Shown here: piece after piece, positions 13,201 to 28,200 of the stretch
How positions within the stretch are numbered: the first letter of the stretch is position 1
Layout of the letters: each line of letters opens with the position of its first letter
Assembly: GCF_021462225.1 (NCBI RefSeq)
Contig: NC_061817.1
Span: 12,949,204 to 13,013,203, forward strand
DNA: 64,000 nt
From: Girardinichthys multiradiatus
Taxonomy: Eukaryota > Chordata > Actinopteri > Cyprinodontiformes > Goodeidae
Reading direction: 5' to 3'
Program-made: the position numbers and the translations under genes
Notes under the pieces: generated by a model
What the model was told of the DNA's origin: nothing
Seen by the model: only the letters and a program-made list of their open reading frames with translations
The model's database searches: none

Positions 13201-16200
13201 CCTCGGGAGGTGTTCCAGGCACGTCCCACCGGGAGGAGGCCCAGGGGACGGCCCAGGACACGCTGGAGGGACTATGTCTCTCGGCTGGCCTGGGAACACC
13301 TTGGGAGCTGGAGGAGGTGTCTTCTTAAAGTAAACATGTATGAACAAACTAAAATCAACTCACTAATAATTCAGTTTGGCTAAGAAAACCAAATCTAACA
13401 CTAATGCTACACTACAATGTTGCACTTCAGGCTAAAAATGAAAGTTTGATGAATAGGTGATTGAGCATTTAATATATAATAATTATAATAATAATGGCGG
13501 TGGAGATTTGTTATCCTACCTAGTATTGCATCTAAGCACTTATTTGTCATTGTGATATTGCACATATTCATTTATATTATTATGATGATTGCAGTAATAT
13601 GGTGTACCTCTTGCTGGAACAGAAGACTAAGCCAACAACTTGTTACAGGAGGATTAGAATGAGTTTGAACATTGAAAAATGAAGGACTGAAAAATTCCTG
13701 TGTTGGTCATCCATTTTGGTCGCACAGTTGAACATGTGCAGCTCAACAGACATCGCTGCTCTGACGTCACCCATAATTGTAAAGCCCACAGAAAATAAAG
13801 TTTCATTGCCATTTCCAACGTGTCTCACGGGATGACGGAGCAGAGGCACATATCTGGAGAGACAAAAGCTCGCAGGCAAACTTTTTCTCCACAAGGCCAT
13901 TCCCAGAAGAGCTTGAAAGCCGGAAATGGTAAATGGACTGAACTTATATAGCACTTTTCCAGTCATACAGACCGCTCAAAGCGCTTTACACTAGCACCAC
14001 ATTCACCCAATCGCACTCACTAACGCTCACACATTCATACACCAATATGCAGATCGGTAGGCAACTTGAGGTTAAGTGCCTTGCCCAGGGGCACATCGAC
14101 ATGTGGCAGGAGGAAGCTGGAATCGAACCCACAACCTTCTGATTGCAAGACGACTACTCTTCCTACTGAGCCACAGTCGTGAAATCTGTCTGATACAAGA
14201 AGGTCAGAAGATTCATATACCAATCGAAGAAAACACCAACACCTAGCGCAGGTGAAAACCCACACAGTTTTATTTCCAAGGAGATGAGTTTCCTCCTTGT
14301 TGATTCAGTCGACTAAACAGTTCTTCATATTTTCCCCTCCGGGACGGATGAGAAGTTTACCATTTTTTTTCTTAAGTTGATCACGGACGCGTGATCCCCC
14401 TCCCTCGTTTTTCTTCAAACGTGACCCGTCCTCAACCGGTGGAGAGAATAAATCAACCTCAGCGTAATTTCATTCTTTTTATATTAAATTGGATAGGTGA
14501 TCCCAAATCAGCCAGGAGTTAGAAGTTGGACTTTTAAAAGTTTTTAGTTCAAAGCAACTACGGTCTGGGCCTCGCCTGACCACTCTTTGTTCCAGTTTTA
14601 ATGCTGGAGGTTTTCACTAAGTTCCCGCCTCAGAGTTTATGACTCTTTGTCAAGATTTGGGGCGATCAGCTGCTAGAGCCTAAAGGGGCGTGGCTCCACC
14701 GTTTTATCAGCTGATCGCTGCAATCGAGACATCAGAACACCAGGAGGATTTCTCTTTAATTTTAACCCAAATTACACATTTTGTCCATAAAACTACTGGT
14801 TTGATCTTCATAGACACTAAATGCGCATATATGTTTTTCTTTTATTATTATTGTTAGGTAGTCATTTTTATTCCCTTTGTGTAGAATAGTGCTTGTTAGT
14901 TAGGTGATGGTTTTGGACCAGAATAATGGTATATCCGAATTATTTGGCTTCAATAAATCTTCATATATATAATTAAGGGAAGCGTTTGTGTTTATTTATT
15001 GCAAGAGTGATTTATCTGTCAAAACAAGGTCAAAGTTCCCCCACCTTCGGTGAAGTGGTTGAATAAACAGTGACATTTTGTGGTTTTGGTTAATAATTTA
15101 TCAATTATTAATGATGAATAGCAAATTGTAATTATTAAAGAGCTTTGAGCCCATAATCACAACACCAGAGGACATCTCTGATTTATATTTGTAAGTAATG
15201 ATTTTTGGTTAAGAAATAAAAAAAATTCAAATTATGATTTTAAATTATAATTCTTGATAAATATTAATTAATCAATAATCATAATCCTTACATCTGAAAC
15301 AGCTGCCAGTGTCTGAAGGATGCTTTTGTCTGCATGTACTGGAGGAAGTGTTCACGTCTGTTCAAGTGTTTTACTGCTTGTCCAACAGTTAAACACCTCA
15401 AAGATGACTGTAAAAAGAACAGATTCGTTTCATCCCTTGAAGAAAATTCTGTTAAGAGCTTTAGGTTCTGTTTTAAGCTGAGGAAACTTTCCCTCTTTGA
15501 GCAGCTTTTTAGATGTTTTTTTTTTTTTATTTAAAAAAGTTGCTTGAAATCTTGGCACACCTCCTGTAATTGTTGATAACAGTAATATTTTAAGTTTGAT
15601 AACAAATAGCACTCTGAACTGACTGAACAATATTTATCCCGTAATAAAGCTTATCCTCAGTAGTAAGCTGTGCTCACCGTACATTATATTTCCTGTCTTC
15701 GCTGTGTCAGAAACGAGATTTTCATTGTTTCAATTCTTACAGCATAATTTACAATCTGTGTTTCATTGCTGCCAGGTTATTCTACCCTCAAGCCTATTCT
15801 CACTTTATGTTCAAGATGGTGGGTTGTGCATCAAAACATCCTACAGTTTCAGATTTATACCACCCATGATCATAGTCTAAGAAGTGAAATGCACAAGCAG
15901 AGTAAATTCATTGCACCTTTGTTGTTTCCACTGATATATCGTGACCCAAAACAATTATTGTGGTTGGAGATTTCAGTCTAACACAAAGACAAAAACATAG
16001 GTTTGGATTGTGTTTATTCCTGAGCACACATTCCAGTCCAATACTCATTTTAACTTTCGGTCCTTTTCCGTCCCTGCAACGTTAAACACTTTTTTTTTGT
16101 ATCAATAATGCAAAAACAGTGCCTTGCAGAAGTGGTCACAACCATTATGTATTTTCACCCTTTGTTACGTTAAAATCTCAAAGTTCAATGTATTTTATTG

Positions 16201-19200
16201 TGGTTTTTAGTGAGAGACAAATAAAACGTAGTGCGGAATCAGAAAGTGTGAGGAAAATCATACAAGGCTGTAAACATGTTTTACCAATAAAAGTCTAAAA
16301 ATGGTGTGTCGTGTTCAGCACTCTTTATTCTAATTCCATGAATAAAAGTTGGCCCTCGTTAGTAAATAAAGTGTATCTGTGCGTGATTTAATTTCAGTAA
16401 AAAAAAATAGGTATTCTGTGAAACCTTCAGAGGCTTGTTTAAGGCAAACAGCGTCATGAAGGCCAAGGGACACGGCAGACAGTGTTTTATAAAGGTTTAA
16501 ATATAGGTTAGGTTATAAAACAATACACCAAGCTTTGGATTTGTCAAAGAGCACTGTTTAGTCCATGATCTGAAAATGCAAAGAGTATGGCACTTCCGGA
16601 AACCTACCAAGACATGGCCGTTCACTTAAACAAACAAGCTTGGTTTTGGATGAGGTCAACAGCTCAGGTGGAAGAATCTGTCGATAGGACAGCTATTAAT
16701 CATGCACTTCAAAAATCCGGGCTATATGGCAGACATCAAGAAAGCCATTTTGAAACAAGCCATACAGGGGAAACAAACATGTGGAGGAGGATGTATTGGT
16801 CAGATGAGACCATAACTGAACTTTTTGGCCAACCTGCAAAACGCTGTGTGTGCCAGAAAACTAATACCACACATCAAAACACACTATCCTTACTGGGCTG
16901 GTGGTGGCAGCATCATGCTGTGGGAATGCTTTTCTTCACCTGGCTGGGAAGGTGGTCAGAGTTGATGAGAAGGTAGATGGAGCTAAAAACAAAGCGATGC
17001 TGAAGGAAAATCTGTTAGAGGCTGCCAAAGCAGGAAGTGTATGTTTAGGGTTGCTGACGTGTCAAAATTATAAAGGGTCAAAGTAACACAAATCAACTTG
17101 AAATGAATTCAAGGTGTGAAATACTGAACATGGTAAAACTGGGTGCTGTAAAAACCACTATATGATAAATTTTGCCTCTTTAAAAATTAGAATCTGTGAA
17201 TTTGGAGGTCATTAAAATGATAACATGGTAAATATTAATGTTATAAATATTTTGGTTATCAAATTTAATGTTGTCTGTTTTCATTCACTGCCTTGATTTT
17301 AGCGCCTCCATTTTTATTACTTTAGTTTTATCATTCATTGCGTTCACGGTGTAATTTTTGTTACTTCTGGTAGATCCAAATACGGCAGCAGCCCCTGCGT
17401 AACAGCGGAGTTTTGTAGTCTGTGACCCACAATTTCCCATGATTCATTGCGGGTCGAATTGGATTTGGTTGAACTCGGGCAGCAATGGCGGACGATGGTG
17501 GCAAAAAAAATTGTGATTAAAAATGTAAATAATACGCTTTCTGTGACCCCAAATAAATGTTTAAGATGTTTTAAGCGAGAATGTAGGTTTGTTGAACTCA
17601 AATATCTACTCGGTTTATTAAGATGCCACTTAATAAAAAAAAAAAGGGGGTTCGGTGTTTCTCGCCACCAGTTCACTTCGGCATCTGTCAGCCGACCGAG
17701 CAGTGTTCCCTCCCACTTCCAGAGAATGCGCCTGATTACCAGCTCATCCGTTTGAATCTACCACTGGGTTTAACTACTGGGTGGAATAGTGGAACCAACA
17801 ATTGTCATTGTCTTTTTCCTTGTTTCCCTGGAAATTAACCTTTTGAAAAGTTTTACTCTTGTTTGTATATTGGACTCTTTTGAATAATAGGCTACGGCCA
17901 AAACCACAAACCCATGGTGCACATCAGTGATTATTTAAGTCCCTAGTTTAGTTGATTTGTTTCCTTTGACAAATAGTCACCACACATAGCCTGAAAATAA
18001 TCCTCAGGCCATGTGTTCATCTGGAGACTCAACCTGGGCGCTCTTTGCGTGTGACTCCCCGTGGCTCCCCCCCGCAGCTCTACCCCGTGGCCATCGATAT
18101 CACTGCCGTACTGTTGAAAATGGCTGTGGACTACAAGTACTCCGCTGCTGCGCAGGGGCAGCTGCTGTATTCGGATCTACAGGAAGTAACTAAAATTACA
18201 CTGTGAACGTGATGAATGTTAAAACTGAAATGGTAAAAATGGAGGCGCTAAAATCAAGGCAGTGAATGAAAACAGACAATTTGATAACTAATTTGATAAC
18301 CTTAGTATTTATAACATTAATATTTACCATGTTATCATTTTAATGACCTCCAAATTCACAGATTCTACTTTTAACAGAGGAGAAATTAATCACATGTTGG
18401 TTTTTACTAAATCTTACCATGTTCCCAGTACCAAGTTGATTTATGTTACTTTGACCCTTCATACAGAATGGCCCAACCAGTCTATGACAAGAACTGTAAA
18501 TTACTGTTCAGAGGTGCTCTCCATCTAATCTGACAGGGCTTGAGCTATTTTACAAAGAAAGACGGTCAAAGAATTCACTTTCCAGGTTTCCGTTTGTAAA
18601 GCTGGTGGGGACACACACGGAAAGTCGGTTCTCCGCTTGAAAATGATGAACGTCTTGGTGTTGTTCTGTTACATGAAATCCCAATAAAAACATTGCTGTT
18701 TGCGATTGTAACATGACACAATGTGAAAAAATATGTACATTCTTTACTTTTTGTACATTACCACTTATTTTCAATGTTCCACACTGAATGGCTCAGTTAC
18801 TGCCTCACTCCTATAATTGATTAAAAGGTTCTAAATTTCTGTTGTGCTTTCATTTATTTCTGTGCATTCAGATGTAAAGGGAGAACATTCATCAGTGTGG
18901 AAAGTTGCCTTTACTTTTCACAGAAAGTGACGCAACAAGATGGAAACCTTTTCTGGTTACCCCCAGGGGGCTGCTGGTACTAATTCTGCACCCCAACGCT
19001 CCACCCCCACATCCACTACCTCTCTGATTCATCACCAGTTCAATCACTTGTCGTTTCCTCTCTCACAATCAGATCAAGGTCTACAAGTGGAACAACGCCC
19101 TTCATTTTCACTGCACTGTTCCGATTCAGAACAGGGTTAAACCTTCAACACTCCTGCCACGCTTAACCAGAAGAACTTTGCGGGTCACTTTAGAAATCAG

Positions 19201-22200
19201 ATAAAGCTGATTTTCTTTTTGATGTTCTTTCCTTTCCTCAGATCTTCCCTGACGTGTCCCCACTGCCTGAAACAGAGCAACACCTTTGACCCTTTCCTCT
19301 GCATCTCATTACCCATCCCTCTTTGCCAGACAAGGTGAGCTGTGATGTTTCCTGTCGGCTGATATGCGGAACCTTGTTAGGTTGACATGTGTATGCATGT
19401 GTGTTAAAGAGGAGGCCTACCCAGGATTTCGCTAGAAAATATAACCAGCATGAAGGTCTTTTATGGTCCCATTGAAAAAGGCTGAAAATATCAATTCTTC
19501 AGAAAGATACTCAAGTATCTTCATAGCAGTGGATATTTTTTTTTTCGATTTCAAACATATCACAAGCTTATCTATTTATCATACATGCAAGGTATGTCTA
19601 AAGGTCAGGTCCAGGATCCTAATACACACACCTTACAAAAAAGTTTAACTTGTTTCTATAAGCTTCAAACCGATACAAGTAGAAGACTGACTGGTATTAA
19701 AAAGAAAAAGCTGGTGGAAAAGTCTCACAATATCAAGGAACAATGTCTCATTCAACCTAACTTCACTACACCCACTTATCCTCCGTGGCAGGTTGAGAAC
19801 GTTCTTTCTGCTCAGGAAATCCTGACATTTTTAAAGAGGGACACTCCATTCAAATTCTCCTTTGTATTTACGTGTCTTTTTAAGCATTCACGCCCACACA
19901 AAAAATCAACATGTAAACAATGAATTTATACAGTGCGTCACAAACTACTTTGAACTTTTGTCAGATATTGACAAGTGAGAACTATGGATTTCAATTAATT
20001 TAATTGGGATTTTATGTAAAAGACCATCATAAAGTAGTGCGCAATCTTGAAGTGGAAGAAACAAATTAAACAGTTGTAAAAAAATAAAAATCTGAAAGGT
20101 GGGGCATTCAGCCCCCTTTCTCTGATACCCTTACATAAAATCTAGTGCAACCAATTAATTTATTTTTCAATCTCAAAACAGCTGATCTATGAAAGCTTCA
20201 GAGGTTTGTTAGAGAACATCTATTAACAAACAACATCATGAAGACCAACAAATATAGCAAACAGGTCAGGGAGAAAGTTCTGAAGACGTTTAAAGCCGGA
20301 TTAGGTTGCAAAACAGTGTAACAAGCTTTGGACATCTCACAAAGCTATTCATTCCACCATCTAAAAATAGAAAGCGCATGGCATGACTGCACACCAACCA
20401 AGACCTGACCGTCTGCCTAAACTCAAGGAGGCAAGGAGAGATTAATCAGAGAAGCCAAGAGACCTGTGGTAACTCTGGAGGAGCTGCAAAGATCCGCAAC
20501 TAAGATTGGAGAATCTGTTGGCAAGACAGCTATTAGTTGTGAGCTCCACAAATCTGGCCTTTAAGGAACAGTGGCAAGAAGACAGCGACTGTTGGAAGAA
20601 ATCTATCAGGATCCTGTTTGAAGTTTGCAACAAACCATGTAGGGCACAAAGCAAACATGTGGATGAAGGTGCTGTGGTCAGATGAGGCCAGAAATAAACT
20701 TTTTCACCTACATGCAAAGCAATATGTGTGGTGGAAAACTCACAGTCCACATTAACCTGAATGCAATATTGATGGTGAAAATGTATTTGCTTATAAGGAT
20801 TCCTATATTTTGATACAAGTTGTCTGCATTCTTTGTTCTCCCACTTGGCCTGTATTTTTAATTTATGTGTGTGTACAAAGAGCAGGAGGTTGAACATGGG
20901 TGGGGACTAAGGATAATTTCTTTCCCACTACTCACCTCAGGTTATCATCCAAAAAAAAATGGACAATGCGAATACTTGAACCAGGAGCTCAAGAATACCC
21001 TCCTGTGTGTTTGCTCTTCCACTGCCACCACCTGGAGCCATCTTTCTTGGGTCAAATATTCTTACGGTTTCCACATCTAAGGTGCTTCTGGACTGTCAGC
21101 CTTTGAAGCCTTCCTTGGCTACCAACCTTCTTTCCTCTTATCCTCCTTTTCAGAGTCCATCATCCCATCCATTCGCAGCCATCTCCACCGCTTCATCAGA
21201 ATATGGAATCAAACCAAGGTCGCCTCCAAAGAACAAAAATACTGTTTAAAGCGTCCTTCTCACCTGCGTTTACGTCCCACTGTACATGCCAAGCGAATCA
21301 AACCATCCAACCATGGGGGTAAATACAGCCTGTAAGATGCTACAATATACAGGGGTTGGACAATAAAACTGAAACTCCTGGTTTTAGACCACAATAATTT
21401 ATTAGTATGGTGTAGGGCCTCCTTTTGCGGCCAATACAGCGTCAATTCGTCTTGGGAATGACATATACAAGTCCTGCACAGTGGTCAGAGGGATTTTAAG
21501 CCATTCTTCTTGCAGGATAGTGACCAGGTCACTACGTGATACTGGTGGAGGAAAACGTTTCCTGACTCCTCCTCCAAAACACCCCAAAGTGGCTCAATAA
21601 TATTTAGATCTGGTGACTGTGCAGGCCATGGGAGATGTTCAACTTCACTTTCATGTTCATCAAACCAATCTTTCACCAGTCTTGCTGTGTGTATTGGTGC
21701 ATTGTCATCCTGATACACAGCACCACCTTCAGGATACAATGTTTGAACCATTGGATCCACATGGTCCTCAAGAATGGTTCGGTAGTCCTTGGCAGTCCTT
21801 GCCCATCCACCACTATGCTTCACTCTGGGCATGCAACAGTCTGGGTGGTATGCTTCTTTGGGGCTTCTCCTCACCGTAACTCTCCCGGATGTGGGGAAAA
21901 CAGTAAAGGTGGACTCATCAGAGAACAATACATGTTTCACATTGTCCACAGCCCAAGATTTGCGCTCCTTGCACCATTGAAACCGACGTTTGGCATTGGC
22001 ATGAGTGACCAAAGGTTTGGCTATAGCAGCCCGGCCGTGTATATTGACCCCGTGGAGCTCCTGACGGACAGTTCTGGTGGAAACAGGAGAGTTGAGGTGC
22101 ACATTTAATTCTGCCGTGATTTGGGCAGCCATGGTTTTATGTTTTTTGGATACAATCCGGGTTAGCACCCGAACATCCCTTTCAGACAGCTTCCTCTTGC

Positions 22201-25200
22201 GTCCACAGTTAATCCTGTTGGATGTGGTTCATCCTTCTTGGTGGTATGCTGACATTACCCTGGATACCGTGGCTCTTGATACATCACAAAGACTTGCTGT
22301 CTTGGTCACAGATGCGCCAGCAAGACGTGCACCAACAATGTGTCCTCTTTTGAACTCTGGTATGTCACCCATAATGTTGTGTGCATTTCAATATTTTGAG
22401 CAAAACTGTGCTCTTACCCTGCTAATTGAACCTTCACACTCTGCTCTTACTGGTGCAATGTGCAATCAATGAAGACTGGCTACCAGGCTGGTCCAATTTA
22501 GCCATGAAACCTCCCACACTAAAATGACAGGTGTTTCAGTTTCATTGTCCAACCCCTGTACTTGGCAAATAAACAGCCAGTCATACAATGCAGTTGTTTC
22601 AAACCAAATCAGTTCTACTTTGTGTTCGTCTCTCATATGAAATAACAAGAAATTATATTAAAGTTCGAGGCCTTGAAGTGACATGAATAATTTTATAAGG
22701 CACAGAATGAAGTCCAGTTTTTTACCTTATTATACCAAACATTGTTACACTAATTTGTTTTTCGTGGAACCTAAGAAGAATATTTTCCTATATTTTACTC
22801 TGTTCTGTGTACCATACTGTTGAGCTGAGCTGTTGAAGCATACAGAAGCACCTGCCAGGGCAGCTGTTGTGAATTGTAATGAGCCAGATGAGCACCCCCT
22901 ACCAGCTTTTATCAACAAGCTTTTTGCTGGAGCCAAAAGGAAAAATGTATTGTGTCACAATGCTCCTTCATTATCAATAGAAAATCCTTCCTAAACAAAT
23001 TGAAAACAGAGGTGTTTCCCAACCTGTAACTGATCATTTAGTTTTTTAGAATGTCATGCTGTACGTAAAGCCTAACAATTGTTCCTCCTCAAAAGGCAGT
23101 GAATTTTCTGCTAATTTGCGATCTCCTTCAGGGCTACTACTCTTTTTAATCAGCTGTAAGAGTTCAGCTAACGTCCCTGTTGATTTATGACATAGTTTTA
23201 AGAGCTTAATCCTGTCAGAGTGCCAAATTAAGAGTATTTTTTTATGGCAGTGTTGGGACCACAGCCATGGGTTACAAAATGAAAGGCCAGTAAGAACTTT
23301 TCTGGAACTTTCAAAATAAATCACATTAACCTACTTCCAGAATAGCCAGGAAAAAGGGTAACGGCAGACTTCCCATGATGTCACTGTTTGAATAAAGACC
23401 CTGCTTTTGCACAAAACAGACCTCTTCCATGCAGGTCCCCAGAGGAACTGGACGGAGGGACACAGCACGCTAATATCTCTTTGCTGGCAAACAGACATAA
23501 CTCCTCAAACTGGATCCAAGAGTGTCATATGATCACGTGATCATATGCACTAAGTTAAGTAGGAATGAATTGTTGTTTGTGTATCCGGTATTCATTCATG
23601 AACGGGAGTAATTAAGGTACAAGCGTGGTTTGACTTTCTCTCTGAGGTCTACAGAATCAAACTGTGTTATAGAGAGTTCCCAGCAGAGACCCTGTCTCTA
23701 CAACGCAGAGTGGAGCAGTTTTTTCTGGTCTGTAGGAAGGACAACAGGACCGCATCACCGTGGTTACAGCGGTAACGTGCAGTTTGGCCGGCCAACAGAG
23801 TGAGCCGCCCCACCCCACAGCTACGGAGGTTACCTGCAAGTGAACCCTTTGTTCACTGTGCTTTCTTCAATTTCGTCGCCCCGGACAACTTTTCCTCAGC
23901 ACGGTTCACGTAAGAGGTTGTGTTTTGGGCAGAGAGAAGTAGTTTAGAATGAAATAATCTAAACGTTTTTTGTTTTATGATGTTTGGTTTTGTTGAGTTG
24001 AAAACTCAGCCATCTTAGTGCTAGCAGATTATCTGCTCAGCACATGTGCTCAGTTTATGTGTTCTGTGTTTGTGTTTTTTTAAAAGTTAAGACAAACTTT
24101 ATTTAAAGGGTGATTTTAAACACAGAAGATCAGTCATAACACACCGTCCATGCTTATGCCTTTTAACCATTTTATTAATGGTATTTTAAAGTTATGTGTT
24201 TGATTCTGATGATAAGCTATAAGCTTCTTTTGTTAGCTTCAACCGCTAACAGCTAAGAACCCGAAAGGGTATATTTTTGGTATAATATTTCCCTAAATAT
24301 TATTTTACTAAACTTGATAACTAAGTAACACAATTAAGCCCATTTCTCAAAGATTTGTTTCTTATTCAAAACATTTTTTTAATAAATAAAGACAGCTAGT
24401 TAAACACCGTTGAGAATTGGTCATCCTGAAGGTTGGTTTTATTCAGCAAATCATTCTTTAAAATAATATTTTATCAAAATAATATTTTATCTGATCTTGC
24501 ATTGTGAATGATTGTCTAAGTTGGTTCCAAGACTAACTTAACTTCACTTCCAGATTCTTCAAGATAATCCTTGGTTCTCAAACATAAACATTGCATGGTA
24601 ATGTTGCATCATTCTTTCAGTCGTGGTTTTCAACCGTTTTTAATCAACTTGTTTATATAGTACATAGCCCATTAGTCTTCCTTATTCTTTCAGTCTGCTT
24701 GGTAGTTTAGTTGGATTGTTTTAGCATAGTAAAGAGTTTGTTGATTGAAATATGTTTGACTTTGAGTTGACTTATTTTTGTTAATAAATTCTTTTAAGAA
24801 ATTGTGTGAATTCATTCCATGTGTGTAGAGAGTTGTGCTGTTCAATAATGTCAGAACTTGGCTCATCCCTTTCAATTTTGGCCTAATATTACAACACCAG
24901 TCAGGGTGAGACCATGGGTTTAGACAGATGGATTTTCTTAGGCATATTTTAAAGCATTTCCCTGATTGAGTGGTTCAGCTCACTTACATTGAGATCAGGT
25001 CCATAAGCCAAAAACACATTCTTTTTGTTCTCAAACCAACATTTACTATGGTTATGAGTTCACACTGTTGGCTCTGTCCTCTGAGAGCTTCATAGTTTTT
25101 TTATTCATATCGGTTGGCTTGCATTGCACATTGTCAGGTGAAAAGTTAGCTCATCCAAGAGAATATTTTAGCCTTTTTGACAGAACATATCAAAAAAGGT

Positions 25201-28200
25201 GTTGCATTTGAGTAAATGGTTTAAAACACTGACATTTTAGTTATATCTATAGTTAAAATCGCTTTTGCTTGGTATAACCAAATAACCAAATTATCGTCAT
25301 AATAGATGGATTGCAAGATCTTGAAGGGACCGTTACAAATTTTAATGGTGAGGTTCTATTTAAATGTTAAAAGGATTTTAAACCTTTCCTACAGTAAACA
25401 GACCTCACATATAAATGAGACCATCGTAGACTTCTTCCTTCTTAAAACGCTCCAGTCTCAAAAGCTTCAGAGCAGGTTGTTTTCACATTGTTTTAATGAG
25501 GTTTTAAGACCAGGAGTGGTGAAATCCAGTCCAAAAGAGAATGTGTCCCAGATGTTTTAGATATTCCACCACTGCTTTAAACAATTGGCATGTTTGCATG
25601 AGGCAGTTATGTTAAGGGAAGCCATGATTAATTACATGAAAAGCTAAGGTAGGAAGTTTTGGACCACCAGTAATATTCCTATATGAAACTCGTACGGACG
25701 GAACCTGTAAAGCCTTTCCAATCAGCATCCTAGTTCACATGCCTTAACATGTTAAGGCTTCCAGGATTTCTTCCAGGTTGTTCAATGAGATCTAAGGCAT
25801 CTTCAATAATCAAGACATCGTCGATAGTTTAGCATTGAACAATTATGTCCCAGATGACTGAGATCTACACCAACATTAACCAAAATGACATTTATGAGAT
25901 TGTGGTTGTTTTAAGACATAAAGTCCATTTAGATCTTGGGCCATCTTAGACAAGCCATAAGTCTCATTCTCCAGGAGCAGCTAATCTGGATTTTAACAAA
26001 ATGAAGAGAGTTACCTGATGCAGGTAAGATATTAACTGCTTACAACTTTTCCAAATAACCTCACTTGCATTAAGAGCTCTAATTATTTGCTTAATTATCT
26101 TATATTAAACACATATGGCAAGTTTTGTCATGCCTTTGAGGAACACCCATTTCTGTAATTAGCAACACCCTCACCCCGTCAAGCCTGGACATGCTTCAGC
26201 AAATGGGTGCACACCACTTAATGCAAAGTAACCCCAGCATGTCATCACAGGATCTAAAAGTAACCCCCACAGTTGCATATGTCGAATTATAAAAGTCTCT
26301 TATCAGAAAGAGAGTTCATCTGCATGACCTGTTTTATATACAAGCAAGGAAAAAGAACTTCACTGTCACAAAAGAGCATAAGAGTAAAACCTGCAGCTCA
26401 CAGGTAATTCCATCAAGTATTGGCTTAAAGAAGAAAACTTCAAGGGTTACTGAATGACACAGTCAGATTGGATCCCGTTGAGTTTTTGTGGGAGGATTTT
26501 AAACTGACAGTGCTTGCAAGTCATAAAGTTCTCAAACATAGAGAAAATAACTGGAGTTCAAAACTGTTTCCATACCAAAATGAACCCAAACAGCCAAACA
26601 TTCGTGTTGCAGAGTTTAAAATGCACAAACTCACTTCGAACCAGTTCATAAGGTAATAAGAGATGTTTATTGAGCAAATAATCTAGGTAGACTTGTTTGA
26701 TGAATTTCTCTTTGTTAGTGGGTTGTTACTTAGGAAGTACCATAGATCCCAGATTAAATGAACCAATTAGAGTACTGGTAAGTGATCGGTCTGTGTTTCT
26801 CCTGTTAGGCTAGACAATCACCAGTTGGCGTTGCTGAGATTTGGACAGGCAGATAGGCTGTTTAGTCACAGTCTAAACCAGGAAGTGACGAGCGGATTTA
26901 GAGAATGCTTTGGTAGAGACGAGAGATAACATCAAGGTAGGGAAGTCTAGAAGACAAGAATTTGGTGAGCAAATAATATTTTACTTTAGGCATAGAATGG
27001 AGGACTTAATTACCACAACCAAGATGGACAATCTGGCACCTCATGGGATTCCCGCAGGTCCTTTTATATCGCAGCTTGTTAAGCTGAGGATTTACAGCTA
27101 GTAGGGCATCTGCCCATGGATGTCACAGTCCTTGAGGAGATGAGTAACACAGGAAGGTGAGAAGGAATGGAGAGAGAAAATAATGACCACCCCACCTTCA
27201 CCACAAAAACACACAACAGGATTGGGAAATATAACTGCTGTGGCTATGTATTTACTGTCTGTAAATCAATAGCAATAAATCTATCTCTATTCTTGTTGGA
27301 AAATATGGATGCACAATATAACATTTTTGCCAATACCCAATAGTTTTCAACTGATTTTGACTGATAGCTACAAATGACAAAGATATACAGCATGTAATTA
27401 TTGAGCCTGTTTTGTGGCTGAAGTTTGATGTCTTTTTTGCTGTTGTAATGGCTAAAAGTTATAGTGACCTTGGAAAAAAGTTTAAAGTAGAAATTCATAT
27501 CTTTTCATATACTCAGGTATATTTTTAAATAGCTCTATAGACTTTGTACTTCCTTGACTTTAATAACCTCCTGCAGCTAGAATTTTTACAGGACCTACAC
27601 CAGGACACATTTTACTTTACATTACATTTTAAAATATTTATTGACTATTAATTATGACATGGTTGCCATGGCAATAAAAAAGTCTTTATTTTTCTTTGCA
27701 GTGTTGCATTGCCTTATAATCCACATACTTTCTCCTGACACTCAACGTCTTGCAGCAAATGTTTCGTCAGCCTATTTTGTATACATTCTTTGTGACAATA
27801 TTTGTAGCCATCAGTAACTGCGATCAACTTTTAGGGCAAGTTCCGCAGTAATCCTATGAGTTTATTTAATTATTTTTTCTAGTATCAATTATATTGGTAT
27901 TTAGATTATTTTGACAACCCTATTGATGAATATAATTCACACTCATAGTTTAAATTAAAAATGATTACACTACCTATATGTCTCAAGATGCCTCGTCCCA
28001 TAAATGTTTTTTTTGGCTGTTTTTCTCTAAGGAATAATCTGCTCCTGATATTGCAGACTTCTCAGAGGGCTGTTATGCAAAGACACCATTATGTCCCTGC
28101 ACTGTACTCTCCTCTGGAGAGATCAGAACCAAGCACTGCCCATTTTAAAAAATGCAACAAAGATTTCCATTATTTCACACTCATAAAGCTTTGTCCTAAT

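Noticed and set aside
18940..19140. 66-codon Ser/Thr/Gln-rich frame 100 bases before usp43 exon B
   Set aside because: It ends in a stop before the exon and no splice site joins it in phase. Exon A already connects to exon B in frame.
20442..20897. 151-codon frame on the - strand
   Set aside because: Antisense shadow of the Tc1-like relic at 19931-20775.
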